A stretch of 64,000 nucleotides of DNA from Clostridium sp. GTDB taxonomy: Bacteria > Cyanobacteriota > Vampirovibrionia > Gastranaerophilales > Gastranaerophilaceae. The stretch covers positions 1 to 64,000 of the forward strand of contig JAHALR010000003.1 of assembly GCA_018362895.1 (NCBI GenBank), read 5' to 3'. The notes beneath the pieces are model-generated. The model did not search any database and was not told the origin of the DNA. It saw only the letters and a list, made by a program, of their open reading frames with translations. This document shows positions 1-9,027 of this stretch, one piece after another. Each line of letters begins with the position of its first letter. Position 1 is the first letter of the stretch. Both the position numbers and the translations under genes were made by a program.

Positions 1-159
1 TACACCGTCGTTAACGATTTGAGGTGCGCCGAATTTTTTTTCTAAAATAACATTTCTACCTTTAGGTCCGAGTGTTACTTTTACAGCATCGGCTACTGCG
101 TCTATACCTTTGAGTAAGCTTTTTCTAGCTTCTTCATTGAATACAATTCTTTTAGCCAT
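1..159 (-). CDS. groEL: GroEL chaperonin, N-terminal fragment cut by the window edge
   Basis: The reverse strand from 159 encodes 53 residues beginning MAKRIVFNEEARKSLLKGID and including VTLGPKGRNV, the typical GroEL/Hsp60 N-terminus with the nucleotide-binding LGPKG segment. The rest of the roughly 540-residue protein lies left of the window. A GGAG ribosome site (167-170) stands just before the ATG. The gene follows groES by 32 nt, so the two form the usual groES-groEL operon. GroEL is the cytoplasmic ATP-driven folding chamber that takes GroES as its lid. Identification is secure; only the length is partial. Confidence 0.96.
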   Translation of the reverse strand, partial: MAKRIVFNEEARKSLLKGIDAVADAVKVTLGPKGRNVILEKKFGAPQIVNDGV

Positions 160-191
160 TTTTTTTCTCCTTAATGAATTAATAGTCTAAA

Positions 192-479
192 TTATTCTAA
201 GACACCGAGCACGTCTTTTACAGACATGATTTTGAAAGTTTCGTCGCCCATTTTTACATCTGTACCTGCATATTTTGCAAAAAGGACTTTTTCACCTACT
301 TTAACTTCCATTTCTTCTTTTTTACCGTCTTCAAGAGTTTTTCCCGGCCCTACTGCTACTACTTCGCCTTTTTGCGGCTTTTCTTTAGCTGAATCAGGAA
401 TGAAAATTCCGCCTGAAGTTTGTTCAGTGTCTTCTATAACTTTGATTACCAATTTGTCGCCTAATGGTCTGATTGACAT
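192..479 (-). CDS. groES: GroES co-chaperonin (Hsp10)
   Basis: The 95-residue product has standard family length. It shows the opening IRPLGDKLVIKVIE, the mobile-loop region TSGGIFIPDSAKEKPQKGEV and the roof/core strand VGPGK. GroES caps the GroEL ring during protein folding in the cytoplasm. A strong AGGAGG site lies directly before the ATG, and groEL follows 32 nt downstream. I looked for the CIRCE heat-shock operator (TTAGCACTC with its inverted copy) in the 95 bp upstream and did not find it, so control is probably not by HrcA at this site. A weak TATAAA-like -10 is present around 528-533, but no good -35 was found. Confidence 0.97.
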   Translation of the reverse strand: MSIRPLGDKLVIKVIEDTEQTSGGIFIPDSAKEKPQKGEVVAVGPGKTLEDGKKEEMEVKVGEKVLFAKYAGTDVKMGDETFKIMSVKDVLGVLE

Positions 480-574
480 AATGTCCTCCTTTTATTGATG
501 AGTTTACTTCTTTTCTAACTTACTATTCTTTTATATCATTCGATTTTGAAAAAAAATCAAAAGTTAATGAAAAA

Positions 575-2038
575 TTAATATTTATACCTATATATTTTGA
601 AGCTTTGTCCTTCAGCAATTGAAGGAGAAGATGCAAATATCAGTTCAAAATATTGAGGTAATGATTCGGAAGGAGAATTTATGTTTCTGAAAGATGAAGT
701 TATCAGGTAAATTTGCTTGTCTGTCTTTAGGTTTTGGATATATTCCAATAGACCGTAGTCAGATTTCATCTGTTTCAAACTTTTTCCCCATATTATATAT
801 GAAAATTCTGTGTTAGATGAAGCTGAATAAAGTTTGTGTTCTTTTAAATAAGGGAGTATTGAAACAAACACAGGGTCAAAGTTTTCGATTATCATTGCAT
901 TTTTATCTATATTTTTGTTGATATATTCAGCTGTTTCTTTTGCACTTGAGAAATTATACTGTAAATCTAAAAGCGTATACTTAAGACCGTTGAGCAAAGT
1001 CAGTATAAAAAAGATACCGATACATATATTTACTGCTTTTCGGGATTTTTCACGCAGTGTATTTGTATTTAAAAGAATCCACCAACAAAAAATCAGAATG
1101 ATATATGCACAATAAATTCTTGTCACATATACATATACATTGTAGCTGAAAATATATACAAAAAACTGAAATCCAACCCCGGAAAAAGCTATCAGAAACA
1201 ATTTTTTGTTGTTTTTGAAAAGTCCGATAAAATTTGCAAAGAACAATCCTGCAATCACACTGATAGATATAATTGCAGTCGGTGCGAACAAAAATCGATG
1301 AGTCTGCTGATACATATCGTCATAACCGTTCACAAAGAATTTTGAAAATACACCCAGTGCAGAGCTGAGAAAGTTATATTGTCCGTAAGATATAAATTCA
1401 TTGCTTGAGGAGGTTCCTGCAAGTTGAAGAACTACTGCCAGAAGGGACAGTATCATTATTGTATATGAGGGGATATATTTTTTTGCTCTGTTTTCATATA
1501 TAAAAAGCACAGTCAATATTGTACAGAATCCGAACATTATCACATGAATATTTGCCGTGATAGCAAGAATTACTGAATATATGAGCGGTTTTTCTTTTGC
1601 TTTTGGATACAATGTTGCCAGAAGAAAAACAAAAAATGGCAAAATAGCATAACTTCTTGCATTGACCGGCAGAAAATATAAGAATCCGGCACTTGTCACA
1701 ATTGCAAACTTTGCAAATTTTGAGAATGGTGAATATTGAAGCAGCAAAAACACGGATGCACACATAAATACCCAGCAGATTATCTGCATTATGATAATGG
1801 AGCCTGCTGTGTGAAAAATTTTTGCAAAGGGCATAATAAGCAGGTAGAAAAATGACGGGTGTCCTTCATTCACAAGGTGTTTAAACAGTCCTAAGAAAGA
1901 AACATTTTGCACAATTTGCCAGACTTGGGCTTCATCTGACCAGATTTCATGATGCAATACCGTAACCAGTGTAAAAACAGCATATAAAGCTGTAAAAAAG
2001 ATATTTAATACCAGATTTTTTTTATCTTCTGAATTCAT
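575..2038 (-). CDS. GT-C-like polytopic membrane glycosyltransferase, family A, copy 1
   Basis: The 487-residue protein has about ten hydrophobic segments. The first membrane helix is followed by HHEIWSDEAQ at residues 29-38, and NEGHP at 57-61. Acidic residues in the first outer loop after helix 1 are the catalytic hallmark of GT-C enzymes, which move sugars from a polyprenyl-phosphate carrier on the outer face of the membrane. Two homologues (2022-3398 and 4771-6186) share the same motifs. This is the most diverged copy: its GHPSFFY differs from GHPLLWY in the other two. It overlaps the upstream gene by 17 bp and is the last gene of the run before groES. Substrate and acceptor cannot be read from sequence. 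Confidence 0.7.
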   Translation of the reverse strand: MNSEDKKNLVLNIFFTALYAVFTLVTVLHHEIWSDEAQVWQIVQNVSFLGLFKHLVNEGHPSFFYLLIMPFAKIFHTAGSIIIMQIICWVFMCASVFLLLQYSPFSKFAKFAIVTSAGFLYFLPVNARSYAILPFFVFLLATLYPKAKEKPLIYSVILAITANIHVIMFGFCTILTVLFIYENRAKKYIPSYTIMILSLLAVVLQLAGTSSSNEFISYGQYNFLSSALGVFSKFFVNGYDDMYQQTHRFLFAPTAIISISVIAGLFFANFIGLFKNNKKLFLIAFSGVGFQFFVYIFSYNVYVYVTRIYCAYIILIFCWWILLNTNTLREKSRKAVNICIGIFFILTLLNGLKYTLLDLQYNFSSAKETAEYINKNIDKNAMIIENFDPVFVSILPYLKEHKLYSASSNTEFSYIIWGKSLKQMKSDYGLLEYIQNLKTDKQIYLITSSFRNINSPSESLPQYFELIFASSPSIAEGQSFKIYRYKY

Positions 2039-3398
2039 AAATATTGAATCTCTCCTGATTTGTTAAAACGTTATTTTTTGAGGTATAAATTGGTTTTACG
2101 TCCTCATAAAAAGCTCCTGCACTCATTATTACATAAACGATTTTGTGTTCTTTCATTGCTTCGGCAAGCGGAACGGGTGTGAATGATAAAGGTATGGGTT
2201 TATTCCAAATAGTGTAAGTATAAAAATCATTATATCCTTTGTAATAAAATTTCCATTGGTTTTTTGGAAGATATGCACTGACAGGTGTTGTTGTAATCGG
2301 GTAGTTGCTTAAAATAAAAGCATCTTTCGGTATATTCTTTTTTATAAATTCCGCTGTATTTTGTCCGTCTGAAAACGGATATTTAAAATCTTTTGTAATA
2401 AGGTTGATTCCTTCCGGAATTGTTAAGAGAAAAATAAATGCGATTGAAAAACTGATGATGTTTTTTGTTTTACTTTCACAAACAACCCATAGACAAAATA
2501 CGCAAACAAACAGCAGACAAAAAGCTCTTTGCGGAAGTATAGACCAGACAAAAACAAAAATCGAACCCTGGTAAAGAAGATTTGTAAGATAAACAAAAAA
2601 TATTTTTCTGTCTTTTTGGAATAGAAAAATCATCACAAACAGAAGAAAGCATAACAACAGAATATTCATAAAAATATTAGTATATCCGAAAAGATTAAAT
2701 ACTATTTTTGAATAAACATCGAAAAGCCCGTTTAAAGAAAAATCAGGTGTAAAGGTTTGCACGATAACATTTTCTTTGCTGCTTCCAAAAAGATATACGA
2801 CAATTGAAGAAAGAGAAATTGTTGTTAAGGAAAAAGGAATAATAGCTTTTTTGTTTTTTTCCTTAATGATGTTTTCAAACATGAACAAAACCATCAAAGC
2901 GAAACAAAAACCGAACATGATAATGTGCGTGTTTGCCAGAAGGATTAATGTCAATGTATAAAGGTAAGGGTGTTCTTTTTGTTTTTTGTAAAGCCATGCC
3001 AGAACAAAAATTAACAGCGGAATCAGACAATAACTTCTTGAAATGACCGAAAACCAGTACAAAAACGCAGAGCTGCAAAGAATTGATATTTTACAAAAAG
3101 TATTAAAAGGAGTTTTGTTAAGAAAAAATCCTGCTGCTGTTGACATAATAAACCAGCTTAGAATTTGCATGGAAAAAACCGAAAGATTTAGCTTTGAGAA
3201 CGGAAGGACAAGAAAATACCACAAAAGAGGATGACCTTCTGTTCTTACGTGTTCAATTATTTCAAAAAGATTCAAATCTCTCACCACCAGCCAGACTTGA
3301 GCCTCGTCTGCCCATATTTCATGGCACAGAAGCACAATTAACGTAAAAAGTGCATATAAAAAAATAAATATTAAATTTTTGAGTTTTGATTTGTCCAT
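2022..3398 (-). CDS. GT-C-like polytopic membrane glycosyltransferase, family A, copy 2
   Basis: This 458-residue integral membrane protein is a close relative of the product of 4771-6186. CHEIWADEAQVW lies after helix 1 (residues 25-36), with TEGHPLLWYFLVLPFSKLN from about 53, and a mid-protein HPYLYTLTLILLANTHIIM segment matches the sister's HPYIYSAIVALLSQTHILM. The conserved DEAQ acidic pair fits the GT-C catalytic loop. The C-terminal third looks extracytoplasmic. It lies 5 bp after the DUF2142-like gene at 3404 and overlaps the next gene by 17 bp, so the run is one transcription unit. Transferase activity is inferred from fold signature and context. Confidence 0.7.
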   Translation of the reverse strand: MDKSKLKNLIFIFLYALFTLIVLLCHEIWADEAQVWLVVRDLNLFEIIEHVRTEGHPLLWYFLVLPFSKLNLSVFSMQILSWFIMSTAAGFFLNKTPFNTFCKISILCSSAFLYWFSVISRSYCLIPLLIFVLAWLYKKQKEHPYLYTLTLILLANTHIIMFGFCFALMVLFMFENIIKEKNKKAIIPFSLTTISLSSIVVYLFGSSKENVIVQTFTPDFSLNGLFDVYSKIVFNLFGYTNIFMNILLLCFLLFVMIFLFQKDRKIFFVYLTNLLYQGSIFVFVWSILPQRAFCLLFVCVFCLWVVCESKTKNIISFSIAFIFLLTIPEGINLITKDFKYPFSDGQNTAEFIKKNIPKDAFILSNYPITTTPVSAYLPKNQWKFYYKGYNDFYTYTIWNKPIPLSFTPVPLAEAMKEHKIVYVIMSAGAFYEDVKPIYTSKNNVLTNQERFNIYEFRR

Positions 3399-3403
3399 AT
3401 GTA

Positions 3404-4771
3404 TTAATAGAATCTTAAAATTAGTGTGAGTACTGATATAAAAAGCAAAATTTGCATAAACCCGATTACCAAAACAGGTATAATCTTGTTTTGCAGGTTA
3501 TATTTGTGTGATGAAAAAAGTATAAAAAACATTGGAATAACGGGGAACAGATACCTGCCTTGAATTCCTGTAATTATGGGTGATTTTTGATAAATCAAAT
3601 AAACAGATGTGATGATTGCCAGAAAAATCAAAATACCCGAGAAAAGAAAAACAGCTTTGTCCTTCAAATGATAGAAAAAAGATTTTTCTTTCAGGTCTTT
3701 AAAAAATGCACTGCAAAATAAAAGAACATAAAAAAGATTTGATACGAATATGGGAACCATTGCAGAATTCCAGCCAAAACTTGAAATCATGTTATTTATA
3801 TAAAATCGGTGAAGCTTTGAAAGTGTTAAAAATATCATTTTCAAATATTGCATAGGATGTGTAATGATAAATTTTATCAATATACTTTTGTCAACGGTTT
3901 TGTCTGAGAGTTCATATTTTGTATTACTGTATATTGTTATTATGTAATATACAAAAAATAAGATAATAAAAATATTTAAAAGTAATATAATCAAAAAGTT
4001 TTTTAAGTAAGTTTTTTTGTTTTCAAATTTTTCAACAGGAATTATAAAATATAAAAAAATCAGCGGAATATAAGTATATTTACAAATACAAATGAGAGTA
4101 ATCAGTAAACCCCATATTCCCGTTTCTTTTTTTGTCAGCTTTGAATTTTCTGAAAATTTTAGTTTTAAAGTATAAGCTATAAATAAAAATACAAGTCCCG
4201 AAGTTATACCGTCGGTGCTTATTGCGCCTGCTTGATAGAGGTTTAAAGGCAGCATAAATACTGTAAAGAACAATAGTTTGTGTACAGGTGTTATCTTAAG
4301 TGCAAAGTAGCACATAGCCAGATATGTCAATAGAGAACAGAACCTTAGTATGAAAATCATTGAGATAGGTGTGAAATTCAAAAATTTCATCAAAAACATA
4401 ATTATGAATGAGGGAAAATAAGAAAGAGGAGTGTAGCCTGTCGGTATAAATCTGAAAAATTGTGTTTTATTTTTTTCAAGCTGTACAGTACTTGCTGATA
4501 CTAATTCCTGAGTTGAAGTTTTTATGTCGCTGTCAAATTTTAACAGGTCATAGAATTTTTGGAGCTTAATAAAATTTTCGGGAAGCACCTGACCTGTATA
4601 GTTGTTTTCTTTCTTAAAACTGAAAGAACCTTCTGTATACCCGTACATTTTGAAGAAGTGAGCATCTTCATCCGGTGCTTGAAAAGGAGGATTTATCAAT
4701 ATAAACAAACTTCCCCAGAAGATTGCCAGAATAAGAAAAAGATTCTGTATATTAAATATTTTTTTATCCAT
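3404..4771 (-). CDS. DUF2142-like polytopic membrane protein (probable GT-C), copy 1
   Basis: The 455-residue protein has about ten to eleven hydrophobic helices. Directly after helix 1 comes NPPFQAPDEDAH (residues 27-38), the signature of the DUF2142 family. Further conserved blocks shared with the three sister genes are PTGYTPLSYFPSF, QAGAISTDGITSG and the C-terminal GIQGRYLFPVIP. The paired acidic residues after helix 1 resemble a GT-C active site, and DUF2142 proteins occur in polysaccharide loci, so a lipid-carrier-dependent sugar transferase is the best guess. The ATG overlaps the preceding stop as TAATG, which suggests translational coupling. Confidence 0.68.
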   Translation of the reverse strand: MDKKIFNIQNLFLILAIFWGSLFILINPPFQAPDEDAHFFKMYGYTEGSFSFKKENNYTGQVLPENFIKLQKFYDLLKFDSDIKTSTQELVSASTVQLEKNKTQFFRFIPTGYTPLSYFPSFIIMFLMKFLNFTPISMIFILRFCSLLTYLAMCYFALKITPVHKLLFFTVFMLPLNLYQAGAISTDGITSGLVFLFIAYTLKLKFSENSKLTKKETGIWGLLITLICICKYTYIPLIFLYFIIPVEKFENKKTYLKNFLIILLLNIFIILFFVYYIITIYSNTKYELSDKTVDKSILIKFIITHPMQYLKMIFLTLSKLHRFYINNMISSFGWNSAMVPIFVSNLFYVLLFCSAFFKDLKEKSFFYHLKDKAVFLFSGILIFLAIITSVYLIYQKSPIITGIQGRYLFPVIPMFFILFSSHKYNLQNKIIPVLVIGFMQILLFISVLTLILRFY

Positions 4772-6186
4772 TATTTTTTGTCCTGTTCGTCAATTATGTA
4801 ATAAACTTCTGTTGGTATCAGCGTTGTTTCATCTGAGGCATATATTATTTTTTTTGTTGTTTCTGGTTTACCCATTCCACTGTAAAGGTAGTATACTTTC
4901 TTATTTTTGAATTTATCTTCTTTTTCAAAACTGAAAGGCGTTGACAAATCAAGATTTTCCCCAAAACCGAGGGTGTAAAAAGCTTTGTAATTTGGTGAAT
5001 AAAATTTTCTTCCCGGAAGATAAGCAAAAACACCGGCTGTTGTAAGAGGATTATTAGAGATTATCACAGAATCACTGCTTATATTTTTTTTGATAAATTC
5101 TGCTGTTTTTTTGCTTCCCGAATAATCGTAATTTATATCATTCATTGTAATTTGGTATGAAGCTTGAAAGCTGAAGGCCAAAATTGCTGATAGAACGAGA
5201 TTATATATGATTTTTCTTTTTTGTGTTAAATCTGCTTTATTTAGAATAATCCAAAAACAAAAGATGATTGTCAAAAGAAATGTAAAAGCTTTTTCAGGGC
5301 TGGTCTGCCACACAAGAACATAAATCATAAACTGATATAAAATACTGAAAAGATATACGATAAAGAGTTTTTTATTTTCATGAAAAATAATTGCAGATGC
5401 TGTAATAATAAACATTGTAATTATAATAAGCCAGAGAAAAGTAATTCCTCCGTAAAGATTCAAAAATACTTCCAAAAATGACCTTAAAAGGTTTATCCCA
5501 TGGTCTGAAACAAACTGCTGAATACTGATGTTGTCGTCAGGTCTGGTTATTATGTAGACAAACAGAGCCAGTATTGAAAATGACATAATCATAAAAGAGA
5601 ACAAAAACGGTTTCTTTTTTTCAAAAACTTCTTTATTCTTCAACAGATGTTCATATCCAAATAACACTGTCAACCCTGTACAAAAACCGCACATCAGAAT
5701 ATGTGTCTGGGATAGAAGAGCTACAATTGCCGAGTAAATATAAGGATGTTCTTTTTGTGTTGAATAAAAATATGCAGCACCGATTAAAAATAGAGGAATC
5801 AGTGAATAATTTCTTGAAATTACCGGAAGCCAATATAAAAAACCTGCACTGAACAAAATACAAATTTTCGAAATCTTATTGAATGGTGATTTAAAGAGCA
5901 AAAAACCTGCTGAAATTGTCATGAAAATCCAGCTTATCATCTGCATGGAAAAAACCGGAAGATTTAGCTTTGAAAACGGAAGAACAAGAAAATACCACAA
6001 AAGAGGGTGTCCTTCATTTCTTACATGATTAATTATGCCAAGAAAACTCAAATCTCTTGTTACAAGCCATACCTGTGCTTCATCTCTCCATATTTCATGA
6101 TGTAAGACAGAAATCAAGGTGATTGATATATATATTAAAAGAAGTAATATATTAAAAATTTTGTCTTGATATTTTTTGAAGCTCAT
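4771..6186 (-). CDS. GT-C-like polytopic membrane glycosyltransferase, family A, copy 3
   Basis: The 471-residue membrane protein carries HHEIWRDEAQVW at residues 29-40 and NEGHPLLWYFLVLPFSKLN shortly after. It is close to the product of 2022-3398. A stretch of about 70 bp (5944-6013) is nearly identical in DNA to 3168-3237, pointing to recent duplication or gene conversion. The start is supported by GAGGAAATT just before the ATG. The gene sits between two DUF2142-like genes, so the two families alternate. Function is inferred as membrane transfer of a polyprenyl-phosphate-linked sugar; donor and acceptor are unknown. Confidence 0.7.
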   Translation of the reverse strand: MSFKKYQDKIFNILLLLIYISITLISVLHHEIWRDEAQVWLVTRDLSFLGIINHVRNEGHPLLWYFLVLPFSKLNLPVFSMQMISWIFMTISAGFLLFKSPFNKISKICILFSAGFLYWLPVISRNYSLIPLFLIGAAYFYSTQKEHPYIYSAIVALLSQTHILMCGFCTGLTVLFGYEHLLKNKEVFEKKKPFLFSFMIMSFSILALFVYIITRPDDNISIQQFVSDHGINLLRSFLEVFLNLYGGITFLWLIIITMFIITASAIIFHENKKLFIVYLFSILYQFMIYVLVWQTSPEKAFTFLLTIIFCFWIILNKADLTQKRKIIYNLVLSAILAFSFQASYQITMNDINYDYSGSKKTAEFIKKNISSDSVIISNNPLTTAGVFAYLPGRKFYSPNYKAFYTLGFGENLDLSTPFSFEKEDKFKNKKVYYLYSGMGKPETTKKIIYASDETTLIPTEVYYIIDEQDKK

Positions 6187-6214
6187 AATTTCCTCAATCA
6201 GTCTATTAAAACTT

Positions 6215-7570
6215 TCATAAATAAAACCTGTTTATTAGTGTACCTAAAACAAAAGGCATAAGAATTGCAGCGGCAATGATTAAATAAAGCGGCATTTTTT
6301 TCCAGCTCCATTTTTTGTTATCAAAAAGAAAGAACAACAACGGCATTACGGGTATGAAATATCTTCCCTGAATTCCGCAAAATACAGGATAACACTGAAA
6401 AAGAATAAAGGCCGAGGTTAATATAATTGTAAAAGAAGCTAAAAATGAAATTAGAAATAGAAATTTCATTTTCAAATCAAAGACAGTTTCTTTTTTGTCT
6501 GTTTTAAACAATCCTGCTGTTATTAATATAAGAATAAACCCTTTTAACAAAGATACATCCAAAAATGTGTCATTACATCCCAAAAGACCTATGTAAGAAT
6601 ATAGATATACACTCCACTGTGATTTTACGGTTTGCCAGAAGAAATCCAAAAACCAGCTGAACCTGTTTAGGATAAATCCAATCATAAATTTTCTGTCGTA
6701 ACCCGGTGCACCTGATATTACGTTTTGTCCGACAGACAAAATATGGAGAATATAAATTCCTGTAATAAAAATGTTGAGTAAAAATAGAGTGAAAAAATAT
6801 GAATATCTGGTTTTTTGTGTATTAAACTTTTCTTTTGGTATACAAAAATATAAAAGTATCAAAGGAAAGTATGCGTATTTACAGACCAAAGTGAAGGTAA
6901 GAAGAGAACCAAAAAAGATAAACTCATTTTTGCTGATTTTTTTGATGTTTTTATCCAATGCAAGTTTTAGTGTGTATGCTATGAATAAAAATGCAAGACC
7001 TGTTGTCAGTGCATCTGTTGAAACCGAAGAAGCTTCATAAAGTGTCATAGGCATTAATGCAAGCAATGCAAAAAGCCATTTTTTTACCGGCATGGTTTTT
7101 ATTGCCTGATAAATCAGGCCTGTGTATAAAAAGAGTGAGCATAGCCTGAGCATATACATCATTATTAATGGGGGTGTATTGAGGAGTTTCATTACCCATA
7201 AAACTAAAAAAGAAGGGAAATATGAAACAGGAGTGTAACCTGTTGGTGTGAATTCATAAAATTTTGTTTTGTGTTTTTCGAGTTTTATTTTTAGAGCTTC
7301 CGTGATTTCAGTTTTTGTGGTTTTTAGCTCTTGGTGTCCGCCTATTTTTTCAAATTGGCTGATTTTGATTATGCTTTCGGGCAGAAAATCACCTGCGTGT
7401 TTATTTAATACTTTAAAATTGAAAGTGCCATTTGTGAAGCCATACATTTTAAAAAAATGTTGAGCTTCATCCGGTGTTTGAAACGGCGGGTTAATAATCA
7501 TCATTGTGCTTCCCCATAACAAACACAGGATTAGAAATATATTTTCGGGTTTGATTAAAATCTTTTTCAT
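6215..7570 (-). CDS. DUF2142-like polytopic membrane protein (probable GT-C), copy 2
   Basis: The 451-residue protein starts with a short cytoplasmic tail and helix 1, followed by NPPFQTPDEAQH at residues 27-38, the same register as in its three sisters. It retains PTGYTPVSYFPSF, EASSVSTDALTTG and GIQGRYFIPVMPL. The Gly in STDG of the other copies is Ala here (STDA). About ten hydrophobic helices are visible. It lies 28 bp upstream of the family A gene at 6186. A role in adding a sugar or other glycan decoration at the outer face of the inner membrane is inferred from family and neighbours. Confidence 0.68.
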   Translation of the reverse strand: MKKILIKPENIFLILCLLWGSTMMIINPPFQTPDEAQHFFKMYGFTNGTFNFKVLNKHAGDFLPESIIKISQFEKIGGHQELKTTKTEITEALKIKLEKHKTKFYEFTPTGYTPVSYFPSFLVLWVMKLLNTPPLIMMYMLRLCSLFLYTGLIYQAIKTMPVKKWLFALLALMPMTLYEASSVSTDALTTGLAFLFIAYTLKLALDKNIKKISKNEFIFFGSLLTFTLVCKYAYFPLILLYFCIPKEKFNTQKTRYSYFFTLFLLNIFITGIYILHILSVGQNVISGAPGYDRKFMIGFILNRFSWFLDFFWQTVKSQWSVYLYSYIGLLGCNDTFLDVSLLKGFILILITAGLFKTDKKETVFDLKMKFLFLISFLASFTIILTSAFILFQCYPVFCGIQGRYFIPVMPLLFFLFDNKKWSWKKMPLYLIIAAAILMPFVLGTLINRFYL

Positions 7571-7584
7571 TTGCGTTTTCTTTT

Positions 7585-9006
7585 CTAAATATAAAATCTG
7601 TAAATTATTCTGATTAAGCTTATAAACAGAACAAAATTTATTAAAAATATAATAAGATATTCAAAAAGTTTTGTTTTAAAATTGATTTTTGTGTTGTAAA
7701 ACAAAAGAAAAAATAAAGGAGCAAAAGGTATAAAATATCTCCCCTGTATTCCTGCTATTGTGTTTGTATAATCATCAGGCAGAAAATTCAAATAGCAGGA
7801 TGTGCATATCAAAAGTAAACAAGCCAGACTTATTACACAAAAAAGACATTTTTCTTTTAGATTGATATTGACTGATTTTTCATCATAATTAGTCATTGAT
7901 GCAAGCACTATTGTGTATATATAAGTCCAAACTGCATAATATGGCAATGGTGTATCTATCCAACCGAACAAACCCACAAAACCGTTCAGATAATATCTGA
8001 AATTGTACAGCAGGGTTTTTAATATAAGCAGAATGTATTCAATAGGATGATTGAATATGAATTTTGTCAGGTCTGATTTTTCAAGATTGGTTGAAAATGA
8101 TTGTACTGCCTGAAGTCCTTGTGTTATATGCATGTGGTATAAAATGGGAATGATACATAAAGCTCCGCTTATTCCAAAAGTCAAAGCAAAAAATTTATAT
8201 TTTTGCAGTTTTGAGTCAAATCTTTCTTGAGGTATTAAAAAATATAACAAAATTAACCAGAAATAAGTAAACTTACATATTGATAAGAGAGTAATCAACC
8301 CGAGAAAAGTTAGAATGTGTCTTTTGGTGATTTTTTTGACTTCTTTACTGAAAGATAAATAAAGAGCATACGCCGTCAAAAGGAATGCAGCACCGTTGGA
8401 AAGACCGTCTGTGCTTAGTGCAGAGGCTTGATACAAACACATTGGCAAAAGCCCGAGTGTTAAAAACATCCATTTTTTGACAGGTGTAATTTTAATAGTG
8501 AAATATAATAAAGCTGTGTATGTAATGAGAGAACAAATTCTTGAAATATATAGCATCCAAAATGGAGAGGCATTAATGAGTTTTAATATGAATACAAAAA
8601 AGATTGCGGGAATGTAAGACAAAGGTGTATAAAATGGAGCAGGATATCCTATAAAAATCTTATTTTGTTTGTCCAGAGAAATTTTAGCAATTTGTGCTGT
8701 TTCTTCAAAACTAGTTTTTTTTAGCGGTTCACCTGTAATACGTTTGTTATACCTGGAAGCCTGCACTAAACCTGAGGGAAGAATTTGTCCGCTGAATGTA
8801 AGCCTTTTGCCTAAGCTGACTCCGCCTATATTGTCTGTTGTATATTTTTTGAAACTCCAGGAACCATCTGTAATTCCGTATATTTTGTATAAATGAGAAT
8901 CCTCATCAGGTGCTTGAAATGGAGGATTGAAAATCATAAATAAGAATCCCCAGAATATGGCAATAATGAGGAATATATTTTGAGGTTGTTCAATAAATTT
9001 TTTCAT
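7585..9006 (-). CDS. DUF2142-like polytopic membrane protein (probable GT-C), copy 3
   Basis: The 473-residue membrane protein has NPPFQAPDEDSH at residues 27-38, then an extracytoplasmic loop longer than in copies 1 and 2, rich in Lys and Thr. The blocks PAPFYTPLSYIPAI, QASALSTDGLSNG and GIQGRYFIPFAPL follow. The longer first loop is shared with the copy at 9028-10431, so these two form a subgroup. GGAGAAG precedes the ATG at a good distance. It is separated from its neighbours by 14 and 21 bp, as expected for one operon. Loop differences would fit different donor or acceptor specificity. Confidence 0.68.
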   Translation of the reverse strand: MKKFIEQPQNIFLIIAIFWGFLFMIFNPPFQAPDEDSHLYKIYGITDGSWSFKKYTTDNIGGVSLGKRLTFSGQILPSGLVQASRYNKRITGEPLKKTSFEETAQIAKISLDKQNKIFIGYPAPFYTPLSYIPAIFFVFILKLINASPFWMLYISRICSLITYTALLYFTIKITPVKKWMFLTLGLLPMCLYQASALSTDGLSNGAAFLLTAYALYLSFSKEVKKITKRHILTFLGLITLLSICKFTYFWLILLYFLIPQERFDSKLQKYKFFALTFGISGALCIIPILYHMHITQGLQAVQSFSTNLEKSDLTKFIFNHPIEYILLILKTLLYNFRYYLNGFVGLFGWIDTPLPYYAVWTYIYTIVLASMTNYDEKSVNINLKEKCLFCVISLACLLLICTSCYLNFLPDDYTNTIAGIQGRYFIPFAPLFFLLFYNTKINFKTKLFEYLIIFLINFVLFISLIRIIYRFYI

Positions 9007-9027
9007 TTTCGTTTATCTTCTCCATGT

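Noticed and set aside
226..498. Plus-strand ORF antisense to groES
   Set aside because: Shadow of a certain gene; covers its whole length in another frame.
480..574. Possible CIRCE heat-shock operator before groES
   Set aside because: The TTAGCACTC and GAGTGCTAA arms are absent.
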